The notes under the pieces are model-generated. The model did no database searches, was not told the DNA's origin, and worked only from the letters and a program-made list of their open reading frames with translations. From the NCBI GenBank assembly GCA_902611145.1, contig CACLYO010000004.1, forward strand, positions 1 through 64,000: a stretch of 64,000 nt of DNA. Direction: 5' to 3'. Positions 8,815 through 21,352 of this stretch are shown here, in pieces; the first letter of the stretch is position 1, and each line of letters begins with the position of its first letter. The translations under genes and the position numbers were made by a program. Origin of the DNA: an uncultured Pelagibacteraceae bacterium. Lineage in GTDB: Bacteria > Pseudomonadota > Alphaproteobacteria > Pelagibacterales > Pelagibacteraceae.

Positions 8815-10368
8815 ATGCTAAATAGAAGAGCAGATAAATTAGAATTATTGAGGATAGCAGAGGCTGTTGCTCTTGAAAAATCTATTGATAAAGAACTTAT
8901 TATAAATTCAATGGAAACGGGAATAGCAAAAGCTGCAAAATCTAAATTTGGACAGGATAATGAAATTGAAGTTAAAATAAATAGAGATAATGGAGATATA
9001 GGAATATTTAGAAAACTTTTAATAGTTGAAAAACCTGAAAATATAAATACTGAAATTAGCCTAAAAGAAGCTGCAACTTTAAATGAAGAAAACAAAGGCA
9101 AGAATATTGGAGATATAATTCTTCAACCTTTACCATCATTTGATTTTGGAAGAATTGCTGCTCAGACTGCTAAACAAGTAATTAGTTTTAATGTTAGAGA
9201 GGCTGAGAGAGAAAGACAGTATAATGATTTTAAAGATAAAAAAGATAGTATTTTAAGTGGAATTGTTAAAAGATTAGAATTTGGTAATGTAATTGTAGAT
9301 CTTGGAAGAACAGAAGCAATAATTCAAAAAAATGAACTAATCCCAAGAGAAAATATTAAAGCAGGAGATAGAATTAAAGCATATTGTTATGATGTAAGAA
9401 GAGAAACAAGGGGACAACAGATTTTTTTATCAAGAGGACATCCAAAATTTATGGAAAAATTGTTCATACAAGAAGTTCCAGAAATTTACGATGGATTGAT
9501 AGAGATTATATCATCAGCTAGAGATCCAGGTAGCAGAGCAAAAATTTGTGTTAAGGCAATTGATACTTCGTTAGATCCTGTTGGTGCGTGTGTTGGAATG
9601 AGAGGAAGTAGAGTCCAAGCTGTCGTAAACGAACTACAAGGTGAAAAGATTGATATTGTAAACTGGTCCGAAGATCCTGCAGTTGTTGTGTCAAATTCAT
9701 TATCTCCAGCAGAGGTACAAAGAGTTAATGTTGATTTAGATAATAAAAAGTTAGATGTAATATTAACAGAGGATAATTTAAGTAAAGCAATAGGTAGAAG
9801 AGGTCAAAATGTTCGACTAGCCACAAAGTTAATGAATTATGAAATTAATATAATGACTGATCAAGAAGATTCTGAAAAAAGACAAAATGAATTTAAAGAA
9901 AAAACTGAAAATTTTGTTAAAAATTTAGAGCTTGACGAAACATTGGGGCAATTGCTAGTTGCAGAAGGATTTTCATCAATTGATGATATTAAAGATTCTA
10001 AAATTGAAGCATTGACTAAAATAGAAGGTATTGAAGAAGTTACAGCTAAAGAATTAATAGAAAGAGCGAAAGAATTTTATCAAAAAGACCAAGAAGAAAT
10101 TTCAAATAAAATAAAAGATTTAGGGTTGGATAATAATCTCATTAAACATGAAGGTTTAACACCTGGCATGTTAGTTACACTGGGGGAACAAAAAATTTTA
10201 TCACTTACTGATTTTGCCGATCTTGCATCAGATGAGTTAACAGGTGGATATGATGTAGTAAAAGGTGAAAGAATAAAAATTAAAGGATATCTTGAAGATT
10301 TTGCGCTATCTAAAAATGAGGCAGATGAATTAATAATGTCTGCAAGAAACAAAGTTTATAAAGATTGA
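8815..10368 (+). CDS. nusA: Transcription termination/antitermination factor NusA
   Basis: 517 residues from the ATG at 8815, with GGAAAG five bases upstream as a ribosome site. The longer in-frame start at 8767 is rejected because it would translate through the metK terminator hairpin. Domains in order: N-terminal RNA-polymerase-binding domain, S1 (about 120-190), two KH domains (GMRGSRVQAV; AIGRRGQNVRLA), and two C-terminal helix-hairpin-helix repeats (about 375-510). NusA binds nascent RNA and RNA polymerase. rimP, which precedes nusA in most bacteria, is absent. Confidence 0.96.
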   Translation: MLNRRADKLELLRIAEAVALEKSIDKELIINSMETGIAKAAKSKFGQDNEIEVKINRDNGDIGIFRKLLIVEKPENINTEISLKEAATLNEENKGKNIGDIILQPLPSFDFGRIAAQTAKQVISFNVREAERERQYNDFKDKKDSILSGIVKRLEFGNVIVDLGRTEAIIQKNELIPRENIKAGDRIKAYCYDVRRETRGQQIFLSRGHPKFMEKLFIQEVPEIYDGLIEIISSARDPGSRAKICVKAIDTSLDPVGACVGMRGSRVQAVVNELQGEKIDIVNWSEDPAVVVSNSLSPAEVQRVNVDLDNKKLDVILTEDNLSKAIGRRGQNVRLATKLMNYEINIMTDQEDSEKRQNEFKEKTENFVKNLELDETLGQLLVAEGFSSIDDIKDSKIEALTKIEGIEEVTAKELIERAKEFYQKDQEEISNKIKDLGLDNNLIKHEGLTPGMLVTLGEQKILSLTDFADLASDELTGGYDVVKGERIKIKGYLEDFALSKNEADELIMSARNKVYKD

Positions 10369-10378
10369 AAGATGAATT

Positions 10379-12595
10379 ATGGAAAAGAAAAAAACGAAAT
10401 TAACATTATCTGGAAACCTAAAGAAGTCTATAAGTAATATTGAACGTGCTAAGTCACATGGAAAAAATGCAGTACTAATTGAAAAAAAGAATAATAAATT
10501 TAATAATAAAAGAACTTTTAATACTTTTTCAAAACCTTCATCAAATTTTAAAACAGATCGTAGCGGATATAAAACTAAGCTACCAACACTAACAAAGCCT
10601 ATATCTACTTCGAGTGATTATGAAAAAAGAAAGCTTGCAGAACAAAGAGCAACAAAAAGACTAAAAGATGATCCTGAAAAAAGAGATAATAAAGGAAAGA
10701 TTGGTTCTAAGAGAAGAGAATTGAAACTTACTATTTCTAGAGCTTTGAGCGGTGATGAAGAAGGAAGAACAAGAAGCCTAGCAGCATTAAAACGTGCAAA
10801 GCAAAAAGAAAATAGAACAGTACAAAAAGATCATTCTAGAGAAAGTCTAAAACCAGTCAAGAGAGATGTTAATATACCAGAAATAATAACTATCAGAGAG
10901 CTTGCAAATAGAATGGCAGAACAATCAAGCAATATAATAAAACATTTATTAGGTATGGGCGTAACAGCAACTATTAATCATTCAATAGATTCAGATACTG
11001 CAGAATATTTAGTTAAAGAATTTGGACATAACCCCATTAAAGAGAAAAAAGCAGAAGAAATAATAAAAAAAATTAAAGAAGTTAAATCAGAAAATTTAAA
11101 AAATAGACCACCAATAGTAACTGTAATGGGTCATGTTGATCATGGAAAAACTTCTGTATTGGATAGTTTAAGAAGTACAAATGTAGTTTCAGGAGAATTT
11201 GGAGGTATTACACAGCACATTGGCGCTTATCAAATAAGTAAAAATTCTAACAAAATAACTTTTATTGATACTCCTGGCCATGCAGCATTTACGGAGATGA
11301 GAGCAAGAGGTTCTAAACTAACAGATATTGTAGTTTTAGTAGTTGCAGCAAATGATGGTGTAAAACCTCAAACAATTGAGTCAATAAAACATGCTAAAGC
11401 AGCAAAAGTTCCTATAGTTGTTGCAATTAATAAATGTGATTTGCCTGATGCAGATCCACAAAAAGTTAAAAATCAATTATTAGAACATGAACTTATAGCT
11501 GAAGAATTATCTGGAGATACATTAATGGTAGAAATATCTACTAAAACAAAAAAAAATTTAGATAAATTGATAGAATCTATTATTTTACAAGCAGAACTTT
11601 TAGATTTAAAAACAGATTTCAAAACAAAAGCTACAGCGATAGTTTTAGAATCTAAGATTGATATAGGAAGAGGACCAATTGCCAATATAGTTATAACTAG
11701 TGGAACTTTAAAAAAAGGAGACTATTTTGTTAGTGGATTAAAATGGGGAAAAGTAAGAGCAATAATAAATGATTTAGGAAAAAATATTGACGAAGCATTG
11801 CCATCTTCGCCCGTAGAAGTATTGGGAGTAAATGGTGCTGCAAAATCTGGAGATGATTTTTTAGTTTTAGATAGTGAAAAGGAAGCTAAATCTCTTAGCG
11901 AAGTTAGAGTTGAAGAGTCTAAACACGGTAAAAATCCATTAATTTTTGTAACTCAAGAGTCTGCTTTTAAGGATAAGGTTTCACAGGAATTAAATATAAT
12001 AATAAAATCAGATGTACATGGATCAACTGAGGCAATTAAAAATGCAATTATTCAAATCAAACACGATGAGATAAAACCCAAAATCATCTTATCAGACATA
12101 GGCATGATAACTGAAACAGATGTTTCTTTAGCTAAAGCTTCAGAGGCTGTTTTAGTAGCATTTAATGTTAAACCTACAAAGGAAGCAAAAAAACTTGCTG
12201 AGAAAGAAAAAATTTTTATTTCAACATATAACATTATTTATGAAGTTATAGATTTTATAAAAAATAAAATGTCGGGTAAGTTAGCGCCAGATATCGAGGA
12301 AAAAGTTATTGGTTCAGCTGAAATATTAGAAATTTTTAAAGTTTCAAAAGTTGGAAAGGTTGCAGGTTCAAAAGTTATGGAAGGTGAAATTTTTAATGAT
12401 TCTAATGTAAGATTGATTAGAGATGGTGCAATAATTTATAACGGAAAAATTGGTTCAATTTTTAGAGAAAAAAATCAGGCCAAACAAGTAAGCGAAGGTC
12501 TAGAGTGCGGAATAACTCTTAAAGATTTCAGTGATTTTCAAAAAAAAGATATAATTGAGGCCTATAATTCAAAAATAACAGAAAGAGTGGTATGA
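10379..12595 (+). CDS. infB: Translation initiation factor IF-2
   Basis: 738 residues: a basic, low-complexity N-terminal region (about 1-160), an IF2-N module (about 165-215), then the GTPase with G1 [10 protein letters not shown]3 DTPGHAAF and G4 NKCD, then the domains that bind initiator tRNA. IF-2 places fMet-tRNA on the 30S subunit. It follows nusA by 10 bases; the small ylxR gene that often sits between them is missing. Its stop overlaps rbfA (ATGA). Confidence 0.97.
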   Translation: MEKKKTKLTLSGNLKKSISNIERAKSHGKNAVLIEKKNNKFNNKRTFNTFSKPSSNFKTDRSGYKTKLPTLTKPISTSSDYEKRKLAEQRATKRLKDDPEKRDNKGKIGSKRRELKLTISRALSGDEEGRTRSLAALKRAKQKENRTVQKDHSRESLKPVKRDVNIPEIITIRELANRMAEQSSNIIKHLLGMGVTATINHSIDSDTAEYLVKEFGHNPIKEKKAEEIIKKIKEVKSENLKNRPPIVTVMGHVDHGKTSVLDSLRSTNVVSGEFGGITQHIGAYQISKNSNKITFIDTPGHAAFTEMRARGSKLTDIVVLVVAANDGVKPQTIESIKHAKAAKVPIVVAINKCDLPDADPQKVKNQLLEHELIAEELSGDTLMVEISTKTKKNLDKLIESIILQAELLDLKTDFKTKATAIVLESKIDIGRGPIANIVITSGTLKKGDYFVSGLKWGKVRAIINDLGKNIDEALPSSPVEVLGVNGAAKSGDDFLVLDSEKEAKSLSEVRVEESKHGKNPLIFVTQESAFKDKVSQELNIIIKSDVHGSTEAIKNAIIQIKHDEIKPKIILSDIGMITETDVSLAKASEAVLVAFNVKPTKEAKKLAEKEKIFISTYNIIYEVIDFIKNKMSGKLAPDIEEKVIGSAEILEIFKVSKVGKVAGSKVMEGEIFNDSNVRLIRDGAIIYNGKIGSIFREKNQAKQVSEGLECGITLKDFSDFQKKDIIEAYNSKITERVV

Positions 12596-12975
12596 GAAGC
12601 AAAAAATCTAGTAGACCTGTTACGCAAAGACAATTAAGAGTTGGCGAGATGATAAAACAAGCTCTGGGAGTAATTTTTGTAAGGGGTGAAGCTAAATTAC
12701 CAAATTTAGATACTAATAACATAACTGTAACAGAAGTTAGGATGAGTCCAGATTTAAAAACAGCTAAAGCATTTGTTTTGCCATTAGGAGGAAAGAATGC
12801 TACTGAAGTGATAGATATTTTAAAAGAATTCTCATATATGGTTAGAAAAGTTTTATCAAAAAAAATTGCAATGAAATTTTTACCAAAATTGCTATTTGTT
12901 AAAGATGAATCATTTGACTATGCAGAAAAAATTGAAAATTTAATAAAACAAACTAATAGACAGGAAAAAATATGA
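12592..12975 (+). CDS. rbfA: Ribosome-binding factor A
   Basis: 127 residues with the KH-like RbfA fold. Visible are QRQLRVGEMIKQAL near the N-terminus, the conserved VTEVRMSPDLKTAKAFV, and KFLPKLLFVKDESFDYA near the end. RbfA assists 30S subunit maturation and 16S rRNA 5'-end processing. Both ends overlap neighbours by ATGA, indicating coupled translation with infB and rpsO. truB, usually the next gene, is absent. Confidence 0.94.
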   Translation: MRSKKSSRPVTQRQLRVGEMIKQALGVIFVRGEAKLPNLDTNNITVTEVRMSPDLKTAKAFVLPLGGKNATEVIDILKEFSYMVRKVLSKKIAMKFLPKLLFVKDESFDYAEKIENLIKQTNRQEKI

Positions 12976-13220
12976 TAAAAAAAGCTAAAGAGCTTGCAAT
13001 ACACGAAAAAGATACTGGTTCTTCAGAAGTACAAATTGCATTACTAACTGAGAAGATAGAAAATCTTTCAAAACATATGAAGCAATCTAAAAAAGATAAA
13101 CATTCTTCATTAGGTCTTTTAAAAGCAGTAAATAAAAGAAAAAAATTATTAGATTATTTAAAAAAGAAAAAAATAGATTCTTACAAAGAAGTTATAAACA
13201 AATTAAATATAAGGAAGTAA
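12972..13220 (+). CDS. rpsO: Ribosomal protein uS15
   Basis: 82 residues, slightly shorter than the usual 88-89 because the N-terminus is trimmed. It has the family blocks DTGSSEVQIALLTEKI, LSKHMKQSKKDKHS and RKKLLDYLKKK. uS15 binds the central domain of 16S rRNA early in 30S assembly. It sits directly before pnp, which begins right after the stop, as in many bacteria. Confidence 0.97.
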   Translation: MIKKAKELAIHEKDTGSSEVQIALLTEKIENLSKHMKQSKKDKHSSLGLLKAVNKRKKLLDYLKKKKIDSYKEVINKLNIRK

Positions 13221-15293
13221 ATGTTCAAAGTTAATAAGAAAGAAATAGAAGTAGACGGAAAAAAAATTAGTTTAGAAACAGGAAAGATAGCAAGGCAAGC
13301 AGATGGTGCAATAATAGCTCGATGTGGAGAGACAGTTGTTATGGCAACAGTAGTTGGTGCTAAAAAAGTAAATCCTGAAGTAGATTATTTTCCATTATCA
13401 GTAAATTACCAAGAAAAATATTATTCTGCAGGAAAAATACCTGGAGGCTATTTTAAAAGAGAAGCAAGGCCAACAGAAAGCGAAACACTTATCTCAAGGT
13501 TGATTGATAGACCTATAAGACCTTTGTTCCCAGATGAATTTAGAAATGAAGTACAACTACTTCCTACAGTTATTTCTTATGATAAAGAAAATGAATCTGA
13601 TATTTTATCAATAATTGCATCTTCAGCTGCACTTGCCATTTCAGGAATGCCATTTATGGGTCCTGTAGGAGCTTCCAGAGTTGGTTTTATTGATGGGAAA
13701 TATGTTTTAAACCCTTCAAAAAAAGAATTAGAAAAATCAAAACTAGACTTAGTGGTTGCTGGAACTAAAGAAGCAGTTTTAATGGTTGAATCAGAAGCAA
13801 ATGGTTTAAGCGAAGAAGAAATGTTAAAGGCCGTAAAATTTGGCCATGAAAATTTTATTCCAATCATTAAAATGATAGAAGATCTTGCAAAAGATTGTAA
13901 AAAACCTGACTGGATAATAGAAAAAAAAGATCTCACAGTGATAAAGAAAAGATTAGATAAAGAATTTACTAGTGAATTAAAAAAAGCTTTTTCAATAAAA
14001 GATAAACAAGAAAGATCTAATCTTATATCTGATATAACTGAGAGAGCAAAAAAACTTTATGAAGATGATGAAAATATTTCTGAGTTGGATGTCAATTATG
14101 AGTTAAAGAATTTAGAAAAAAAAATTGTAAGAACAGATATTATCAAAAATAAAAAAAGAATAGATGGTAGAGGGTTAGCAGATGTGAGACCTATAGAGTG
14201 TGAAGTTGGAATTTTACCAAGAACTCATGGGTCAGCTCTATTTACTAGAGGTGAGACACAAGCAATTGTTACAACAACACTTGGTACCTCAGATGATGAA
14301 CAGAGAATTGAGACATTAGATGGGTTAGTTAGAGAAAGATTTATGCTTCATTATAATTTTCCTCCATTTTCTGTAGGTGAAACTGGTAGAATAGGAACAG
14401 GAAGAAGAGAAATAGGACATGGAAAATTGGCATGGAGGGCTATTAAATCATCTTTACCTCCAAAAGAAAGTTTTCCTTATACATTTAGAATTGTATCAGA
14501 AATTACAGAATCTAATGGATCATCTTCAATGGCAACAGTTTGTGGAACTTCACTAGCATTGATGGATGCTGGGGTTCCAATAAAAGAACCAGTAGCTGGT
14601 ATTGCAATGGGATTAATAAAAGAAGGAAAAGAATTTAGTGTTTTATCAGACATTTTGGGAGATGAAGATCACCTTGGAGATATGGATTTTAAAGTTGCAG
14701 GAACGAAAAATGGAATAACGTCACTTCAAATGGATATAAAAATTACAGGAATAACATTTGAAATAATGGAACAAGCTTTAAATCAAGCTAAAGATGGAAG
14801 AATTCACATATTAGGCGAAATGAATAAAGCTTTAGATAAATCGAGGGCAGAAGTTGGTAAACATACTCCAAAAATGGAAAAAATAACCGTAGATAAAAAA
14901 GATATTGCTACTGTAATTGGAAAGGGTGGCGCAACTATAAGAGAGATAGTTGAAAAATCTGGAGCTAAAGTTGATGTCAATGATGAAGGAGTTGTAACAG
15001 TTGCTGCACCAGACGAAGACTCTAGAAATATTGCTCTACAATTTATCAAAGACCTTACAGCTAAAGCTGAATTAAATAAAATCTATAACGGTAAAGTTAT
15101 GAAAATTATGGAATTTGGAGCATTTGTAAATTTTCTAGGAAAACAGGATGGTTTAGTTCATATTTCTGAGCTTGCTGATAAGAGAGTTGCAAAGGTTACT
15201 GATGTAGTTAAAGAAGGCGATGAAGTTAAAGTTAAGGTTATTGGTTTTGATAGAGGCAAAGTAAAATTATCTATTAAACAAGCTGTTGCGTAA
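13221..15293 (+). CDS. pnp: Polynucleotide phosphorylase
   Basis: 690 residues: two RNase PH domains (first with [19 protein letters not shown]; second with [16 protein letters not shown] and [15 protein letters not shown]), a KH domain ([16 protein letters not shown]) and a C-terminal S1 domain ([19 protein letters not shown]). The enzyme degrades RNA 3' to 5' with phosphate and joins the degradosome. ATG immediately follows the rpsO stop. It closes the nusA-pnp unit; I see no clear hairpin after it, only the end of the convergent small ORF. Confidence 0.98.
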   Translation: MFKVNKKEIEVDGKKISLETGKIARQADGAIIARCGETVVMATVVGAKKVNPEVDYFPLSVNYQEKYYSAGKIPGGYFKREARPTESETLISRLIDRPIRPLFPDEFRNEVQLLPTVISYDKENESDILSIIASSAALAISGMPFMGPVGASRVGFIDGKYVLNPSKKELEKSKLDLVVAGTKEAVLMVESEANGLSEEEMLKAVKFGHENFIPIIKMIEDLAKDCKKPDWIIEKKDLTVIKKRLDKEFTSELKKAFSIKDKQERSNLISDITERAKKLYEDDENISELDVNYELKNLEKKIVRTDIIKNKKRIDGRGLADVRPIECEVGILPRTHGSALFTRGETQAIVTTTLGTSDDEQRIETLDGLVRERFMLHYNFPPFSVGETGRIGTGRREIGHGKLAWRAIKSSLPPKESFPYTFRIVSEITESNGSSSMATVCGTSLALMDAGVPIKEPVAGIAMGLIKEGKEFSVLSDILGDEDHLGDMDFKVAGTKNGITSLQMDIKITGITFEIMEQALNQAKDGRIHILGEMNKALDKSRAEVGKHTPKMEKITVDKKDIATVIGKGGATIREIVEKSGAKVDVNDEGVVTVAAPDEDSRNIALQFIKDLTAKAELNKIYNGKVMKIMEFGAFVNFLGKQDGLVHISELADKRVAKVTDVVKEGDEVKVKVIGFDRGKVKLSIKQAVA

Positions 15294-15307
15294 ATAATTC
15301 TTATTGA

Positions 15308-15457
15308 TTATTTAATTTTGTATTTGATTCTACTAATTAAAAAAATAGCTAATGCACTTAAGACAGCGAATACCTCAAGTGCATGTCCTGAATTTCCCAA
15401 AAGTAATTGAACAAAATAAAATATAATACAAACTACAAACCAAACTAATATCAACAT
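15308..15457 (-). CDS. Small two-helix membrane ORF, 49 aa, frame-linked to the upstream ORF
   Basis: ATG at 15457 overlaps the stop of the ORF at 15457-15570 (TAATG). The product has a first hydrophobic helix (MLILVWFVVCIIFYFVQLL), a short loop GNSGHALE, a second helix (VFAVLSALAIFLI) and a basic tail. It could be translated alone by coupling, or be the C-terminal half of an 87-residue protein if the ribosome or polymerase slips by -1 in the A10 tract just upstream. It is last in the fabA-fabB-fabI minus-strand unit. I do not recognise a family. Confidence 0.5.
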   Translation of the reverse strand: MLILVWFVVCIIFYFVQLLLGNSGHALEVFAVLSALAIFLISRIKYKIK

Positions 15458-15570
15458 TATTTTCTGTTTTTTTTTTCTCTTTTTAATTTTCTTTTTTCCT
15501 TAAAGGAAAGTTTTGCTTTTTTCATTACAGATGAGTCTTTAAAAGATTTACCGCTATATCTTTTAGACAT
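15457..15570 (-). CDS. Small basic ORF, 37 aa, downstream of fabI
   Basis: ATG follows the fabI stop by 4 bases, so translation coupled to fabI is likely. The peptide begins MSKRYSGKSFKDSSVMKK and is Lys/Arg-rich to the end. Its last codons run through ten A residues (T15467-T15476 on the plus strand), where the heptamer A-AAA-AAC occurs in frame. A -1 shift there joins it to the hydrophobic ORF at 15308 to give a basic head plus two membrane helices. Function unknown; coding is supported by placement and codon pattern, not homology. Confidence 0.5.
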   Translation of the reverse strand: MSKRYSGKSFKDSSVMKKAKLSFKEKRKLKREKKNRK

Positions 15571-15574
15571 AAAA

Positions 15575-16360
15575 TTAAGTTATGTTTTTTGGATCAGGCA
15601 TCCCTACTTTATTATATCCGGCATCTACATAGTGAATTTCACCAGTAACACCACCTCCAAGGCTACTTAATAGATATAAAGCTGAATTCCCAACATCATA
15701 GATATCTACGTTTCTTTTTAAAAAAGAATGGTCTTCATTCCATTTATAAAGAAATTTAGCATCTCCAATTGCAGATGCTGCAAGAGTTTTAATTGGTCCT
15801 GCACTTATTGCATTTACTCTAATTCCCTTTGCTCCTAGGTCTCTTGCCAGGTATTTAACACTTGCTTCAAGTGCAGATTTACAAACACCCATTACATTAT
15901 AATTTGGAATAGCTTTATTAGATTCGTAAGTTAAAGTGAGCATACTTCCACCTTTATTCATAATTTTAGAGGCTTCTTTTGCAACCTCAGTAAATGAAAA
16001 GCATGAAATTAACATACTTCTTAAAAAATTTTCTCTAGTAGTATTTAAGTATTCACCTGATAATTCAGATTTGTCTGAAAATGCAACTGCATGAACAACA
16101 AAATCGATTTGATTCCATTTTGATTTTATATCTTCAAAAAGTTTCGTTACTTCTTCTTTTTTTTCAACATCACAGCTAAATGTAACGTTGGATTTAAGTT
16201 TTTCAGCTAATGGAATAACTCTTTTTTTTAAAGCATCTCCTAGATAGGTAAATGCTAATTCTGCTCCTGCTTCAGCTAATTTTTGTGAAATCCCCCAAGC
16301 AATAGATCTTTCATTAGCCACCCCCATGATTAATCCTTTTTTTCCTTTCATTAAGCTCAT
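15575..16360 (-). CDS. fabI: Enoyl-[acyl-carrier-protein] reductase (NADH)
   Basis: 261 residues of the short-chain dehydrogenase fold. The N-terminal GVANERSIAWGIS nucleotide loop is typical of FabI. The catalytic Tyr-x6-Lys appears as YNVMGVCK, followed by the conserved LARDLGAKGIRVNAISAGPIKT. It reduces trans-2-enoyl-ACP, the last step of each elongation cycle. It is third in the fabA-fabB-fabI minus-strand operon, three bases after fabB. Confidence 0.96.
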   Translation of the reverse strand: MSLMKGKKGLIMGVANERSIAWGISQKLAEAGAELAFTYLGDALKKRVIPLAEKLKSNVTFSCDVEKKEEVTKLFEDIKSKWNQIDFVVHAVAFSDKSELSGEYLNTTRENFLRSMLISCFSFTEVAKEASKIMNKGGSMLTLTYESNKAIPNYNVMGVCKSALEASVKYLARDLGAKGIRVNAISAGPIKTLAASAIGDAKFLYKWNEDHSFLKRNVDIYDVGNSALYLLSSLGGGVTGEIHYVDAGYNKVGMPDPKNIT

Positions 16361-16363
16361 AAA

Positions 16364-17575
16364 TTAAACCTTTTCGAAGACTAAAGTTGCGTTAGTTCCA
16401 CCAAATCCAAAACTATTAGACATAATAGCATTTAAAGTTACATCTTTTTCGACTTTTGTAATTATTGGATATTTTTTTGCCTCTTCATCCATATCGTTAA
16501 TATTAATTGAAGCAGAAATAAAATTATTTTTCATCATAATTAAACTATAAACTGCCTCATGTACCGAAGTTGCTCCTAAAGAGTGACCAGAAAGAGATTT
16601 TGTAGAACTTATTTTAGGCACATTATCTTTAAAAACTTCTCCAACCGCCTTTAATTCAGTTATATCACCTACTGGCGTTGAAGTTCCATGTGTATTTAAA
16701 TAATCAATTTTATTTTTACTTGTATCTAATGCCATTTTCATGCACCTCACTGCACCTTCTCCTGAAGGAGCTACCATGTCGTAACCATCAGATGTAGCAC
16801 CATAACCAGTTAACTCAGCATAAATTTTTGCTCCTCTTGCTTTTGCATGTTCATATTCTTCAAGTACTAAAACACCACCACCACCTGAAATTACAAATCC
16901 ATCTCTAGTTTTGTCATATGGTCTAGAGGCTTTTTCTGGTGTATCATTGTATTTTGAGGATAAGGCAGTCATCGCATCAAACATTGCTGACATTGCATAG
17001 TGAACTTCATCGCTACCTCCAGCAAATACAATATTTTGTTTTCCAAGTTGGATTAATTCCATTGCATTTCCAATACAATGACCACTAGTAGCACATGCAG
17101 AACTAATAGTATAATTTACTCCTTTAATTTTGAATGGTACTGCCAGTGTTGCTGATGCTGTACTCGACATTGTTCTTGGAACAATAAATGGTCCCATTTT
17201 TTTTGGACTTTTTTCTCTTGTTTTATCTGCTGCTAAAATTACATTTTGAATAGAAGGGCCTCCTGATCCCATAATCATACCAGTTGAAATATTACTTACA
17301 TCATTTTCCTCTAAACCTGAGTCTTTAACAGCTTCAGCCATAGAAATATAATTATATGCTGATCCAGGGCCCATGAATCTTATAAATTTTCTATCAACAT
17401 AATCTTCAAGTTTAATATTCGGTTTACCATGAACATTACTTTTTAGGTTATATTCTTTGTATTCTTGAGAGAATGTAATTCCAGATTTTGAATTTAATAG
17501 TGACTTATAAACTTCTTCTTGATTATTTCCTAAACAAGATACAACTCCAATACCAGTTACAACTACTCTTTTCAT
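16364..17575 (-). CDS. fabB: 3-oxoacyl-[acyl-carrier-protein] synthase I
   Basis: 403 residues, thiolase fold. The catalytic cysteine lies in [10 protein letters not shown] and the two histidines in [11 protein letters not shown] and [11 protein letters not shown]. The C-terminus has [14 protein letters not shown]. FabB condenses malonyl-ACP with unsaturated acyl-ACP and works with FabA to make unsaturated fatty acids. Its ATG overlaps the fabA stop by one base (TAATG). The fabA neighbour favours FabB over FabF. Confidence 0.95.
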   Translation of the reverse strand: MKRVVVTGIGVVSCLGNNQEEVYKSLLNSKSGITFSQEYKEYNLKSNVHGKPNIKLEDYVDRKFIRFMGPGSAYNYISMAEAVKDSGLEENDVSNISTGMIMGSGGPSIQNVILAADKTREKSPKKMGPFIVPRTMSSTASATLAVPFKIKGVNYTISSACATSGHCIGNAMELIQLGKQNIVFAGGSDEVHYAMSAMFDAMTALSSKYNDTPEKASRPYDKTRDGFVISGGGGVLVLEEYEHAKARGAKIYAELTGYGATSDGYDMVAPSGEGAVRCMKMALDTSKNKIDYLNTHGTSTPVGDITELKAVGEVFKDNVPKISSTKSLSGHSLGATSVHEAVYSLIMMKNNFISASININDMDEEAKKYPIITKVEKDVTLNAIMSNSFGFGGTNATLVFEKV

Positions 17576-18078
17576 TATTTAAATAATCCCACTTTTAAAT
17601 TTTCAGCAGAATAAATTTTTTTTCCATCTGCTTTTAGTGTACCATTAGCTAATCCAACTGTTGTTCCTTCTTTTACTAAAACTCTTTTCATATCAATTTC
17701 GTAAGTTGCTAATTTAATATTTTTTAATACCTCTCCAGTAAATTTTACAGAACTTACTCCTAAAGCTCTTCCTCTTCCTGGATTTCCAAGCCAACCAAGA
17801 TAAAAACCTACTAATTGCCACATTGCATCTAAACCAAGACAGCCTGGCATAACAGGATCATCTTTAAAGTGACAATTAAAAAACCAAAGATCTTCTTTTA
17901 TATCTAATTCAGCTTTCAAAAATCCTTTTTTAAAACTTCCCTTATCTTCTCTAATTTCACTAATTCTATCAAACATCAGCATAGGTGGTAAAGGGAGTTT
18001 TGCATTTCCAGGGCCAAAAAGCTGGCCATTTCCACAGTTAATTAGGTCTTCATAGGAGTATGATGATTTTTTTTCCAT
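17575..18078 (-). CDS. fabA: 3-hydroxydecanoyl-[acyl-carrier-protein] dehydratase/isomerase
   Basis: 167 residues, hot-dog fold. The active-site histidine is in [13 protein letters not shown] and the aspartate in [17 protein letters not shown]. FabA dehydrates and isomerises the C10 intermediate to start unsaturated fatty-acid synthesis. It heads the minus-strand operon with fabB and fabI and diverges from irr across 79 bases, the same arrangement as in rhizobia and other alphaproteobacteria. Confidence 0.95.
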   Translation of the reverse strand: MEKKSSYSYEDLINCGNGQLFGPGNAKLPLPPMLMFDRISEIREDKGSFKKGFLKAELDIKEDLWFFNCHFKDDPVMPGCLGLDAMWQLVGFYLGWLGNPGRGRALGVSSVKFTGEVLKNIKLATYEIDMKRVLVKEGTTVGLANGTLKADGKKIYSAENLKVGLFK

Positions 18079-18157
18079 AGATATAGACCTTTAATACTTT
18101 ATTTATTAATATTAGAATATACAAATCGCTTTCAATTGTTATAAATTAGGCAAAAAA

Positions 18158-18574
18158 ATGAATAATAACAATATTTTTATTGAAAAATTGAGATCTGCAG
18201 GTCTAAGACCAACCATACAAAGAATTAATATATGTAAAGTACTATTTGATCGTAAAAAAACATTTCATTTTACTATCAACCATTTAAAGACACTTTTACA
18301 AGAAAAAACAGATCAAAAAATTTCACAGGCAACAGTTTATAATACTATTAATGCCTTAACAAAAAAAGGTCATTTAAAAGAGATTTCAATAAATAGCGAA
18401 AAAAATTATTTTGATACAAATATAACTAGTCATCATCATTTTTATAATGAAAGCACAAAGGAACTAATAGATTTGCAAGATAGTGATATTGGTAAGATTA
18501 ATATAAAAAAACCCTTACCAGGAAAAAAAATAAAATCTATTGAAGTTTTAGTTAAAGTTGCAAATAATAACTAA
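18158..18574 (+). CDS. irr: Irr, heme-responsive iron regulator (Fur family)
   Basis: 138 residues. The winged helix (LRPTIQRINICKVLF, ISQATVYNTINALTKKGHL) is followed by SHHHFYNESTKELIDL. The HHH motif replaces the HHDH metal site of true Fur proteins and is the Irr heme/metal site. Irr represses heme use when iron is low and is degraded or inactivated through heme. Its place opposite fabA is the usual alphaproteobacterial one. A likely Irr box lies 62 bases downstream in front of katG. No heme regulatory CP motif is seen at the N-terminus. Confidence 0.88.
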   Translation: MNNNNIFIEKLRSAGLRPTIQRINICKVLFDRKKTFHFTINHLKTLLQEKTDQKISQATVYNTINALTKKGHLKEISINSEKNYFDTNITSHHHFYNESTKELIDLQDSDIGKINIKKPLPGKKIKSIEVLVKVANNN

Positions 18575-18635
18575 AATCAAATATTACGAAATAATTAAAT
18601 TATTGAATGTGACAACTCGGCAATATTGACTCTAC

Positions 18636-20898
<2,263 letters not shown>

Positions 20899-20902
20899 AA
20901 TA

Positions 20903-21352
20903 TTATTTTATAATTCCAAAAGTATTGCCTTTTTGTATCCATCCAATATATTTGTCTGTTGATACTTTGCACCACTTTTTTTTACACTTTTTAACCAATA
21001 AAAGCCTTCCACTTTGTAAATTAACTATTGGTTTTGAATTTTTAGTAGATCCTTCAAATAGAATTCTATCAGACTGAATTATTAAAGATTTTGATTTCTT
21101 AAGTTGCGAAATATGTATCCATCCACTATTTTTTTTATGATCTATTATTTTTCTAAAGTTTTCTTTTTTATCTATAACTTTTATTGGTAAAAAAGCTTTT
21201 TTGTAAATAAATTTCACTGGATAATCACGACTAGGTCCAAATCTAACATTTACTTTAGAGTATTTTAACATCATAAAATAATCTTTTTCAACAGCAAAAG
21301 AATTAGATATTAGATTTAAAAATAAAATCAAAAAAATTATTTTTTTTTGCAT
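20903..21352 (-). CDS. Secreted SH3-domain protein
   Basis: About 149 residues from the ATG at 21352 (an alternative ATG two codons earlier is at 21358). A signal peptide (QKKIIFLILFLNLISNSFA) is followed by two bacterial SH3 (SH3b-like) repeats: VNVRFGPSRDYPVKF...GWIHISQL and a second half ending KWCKVSTDKYIGWIQ. Such proteins bind envelope glycans or act as periplasmic scaffolds. The start overlaps the moeB/thiF-like gene end, suggesting coupling. The function is not known beyond the fold. Confidence 0.75.
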   Translation of the reverse strand: MQKKIIFLILFLNLISNSFAVEKDYFMMLKYSKVNVRFGPSRDYPVKFIYKKAFLPIKVIDKKENFRKIIDHKKNSGWIHISQLKKSKSLIIQSDRILFEGSTKNSKPIVNLQSGRLLLVKKCKKKWCKVSTDKYIGWIQKGNTFGIIK

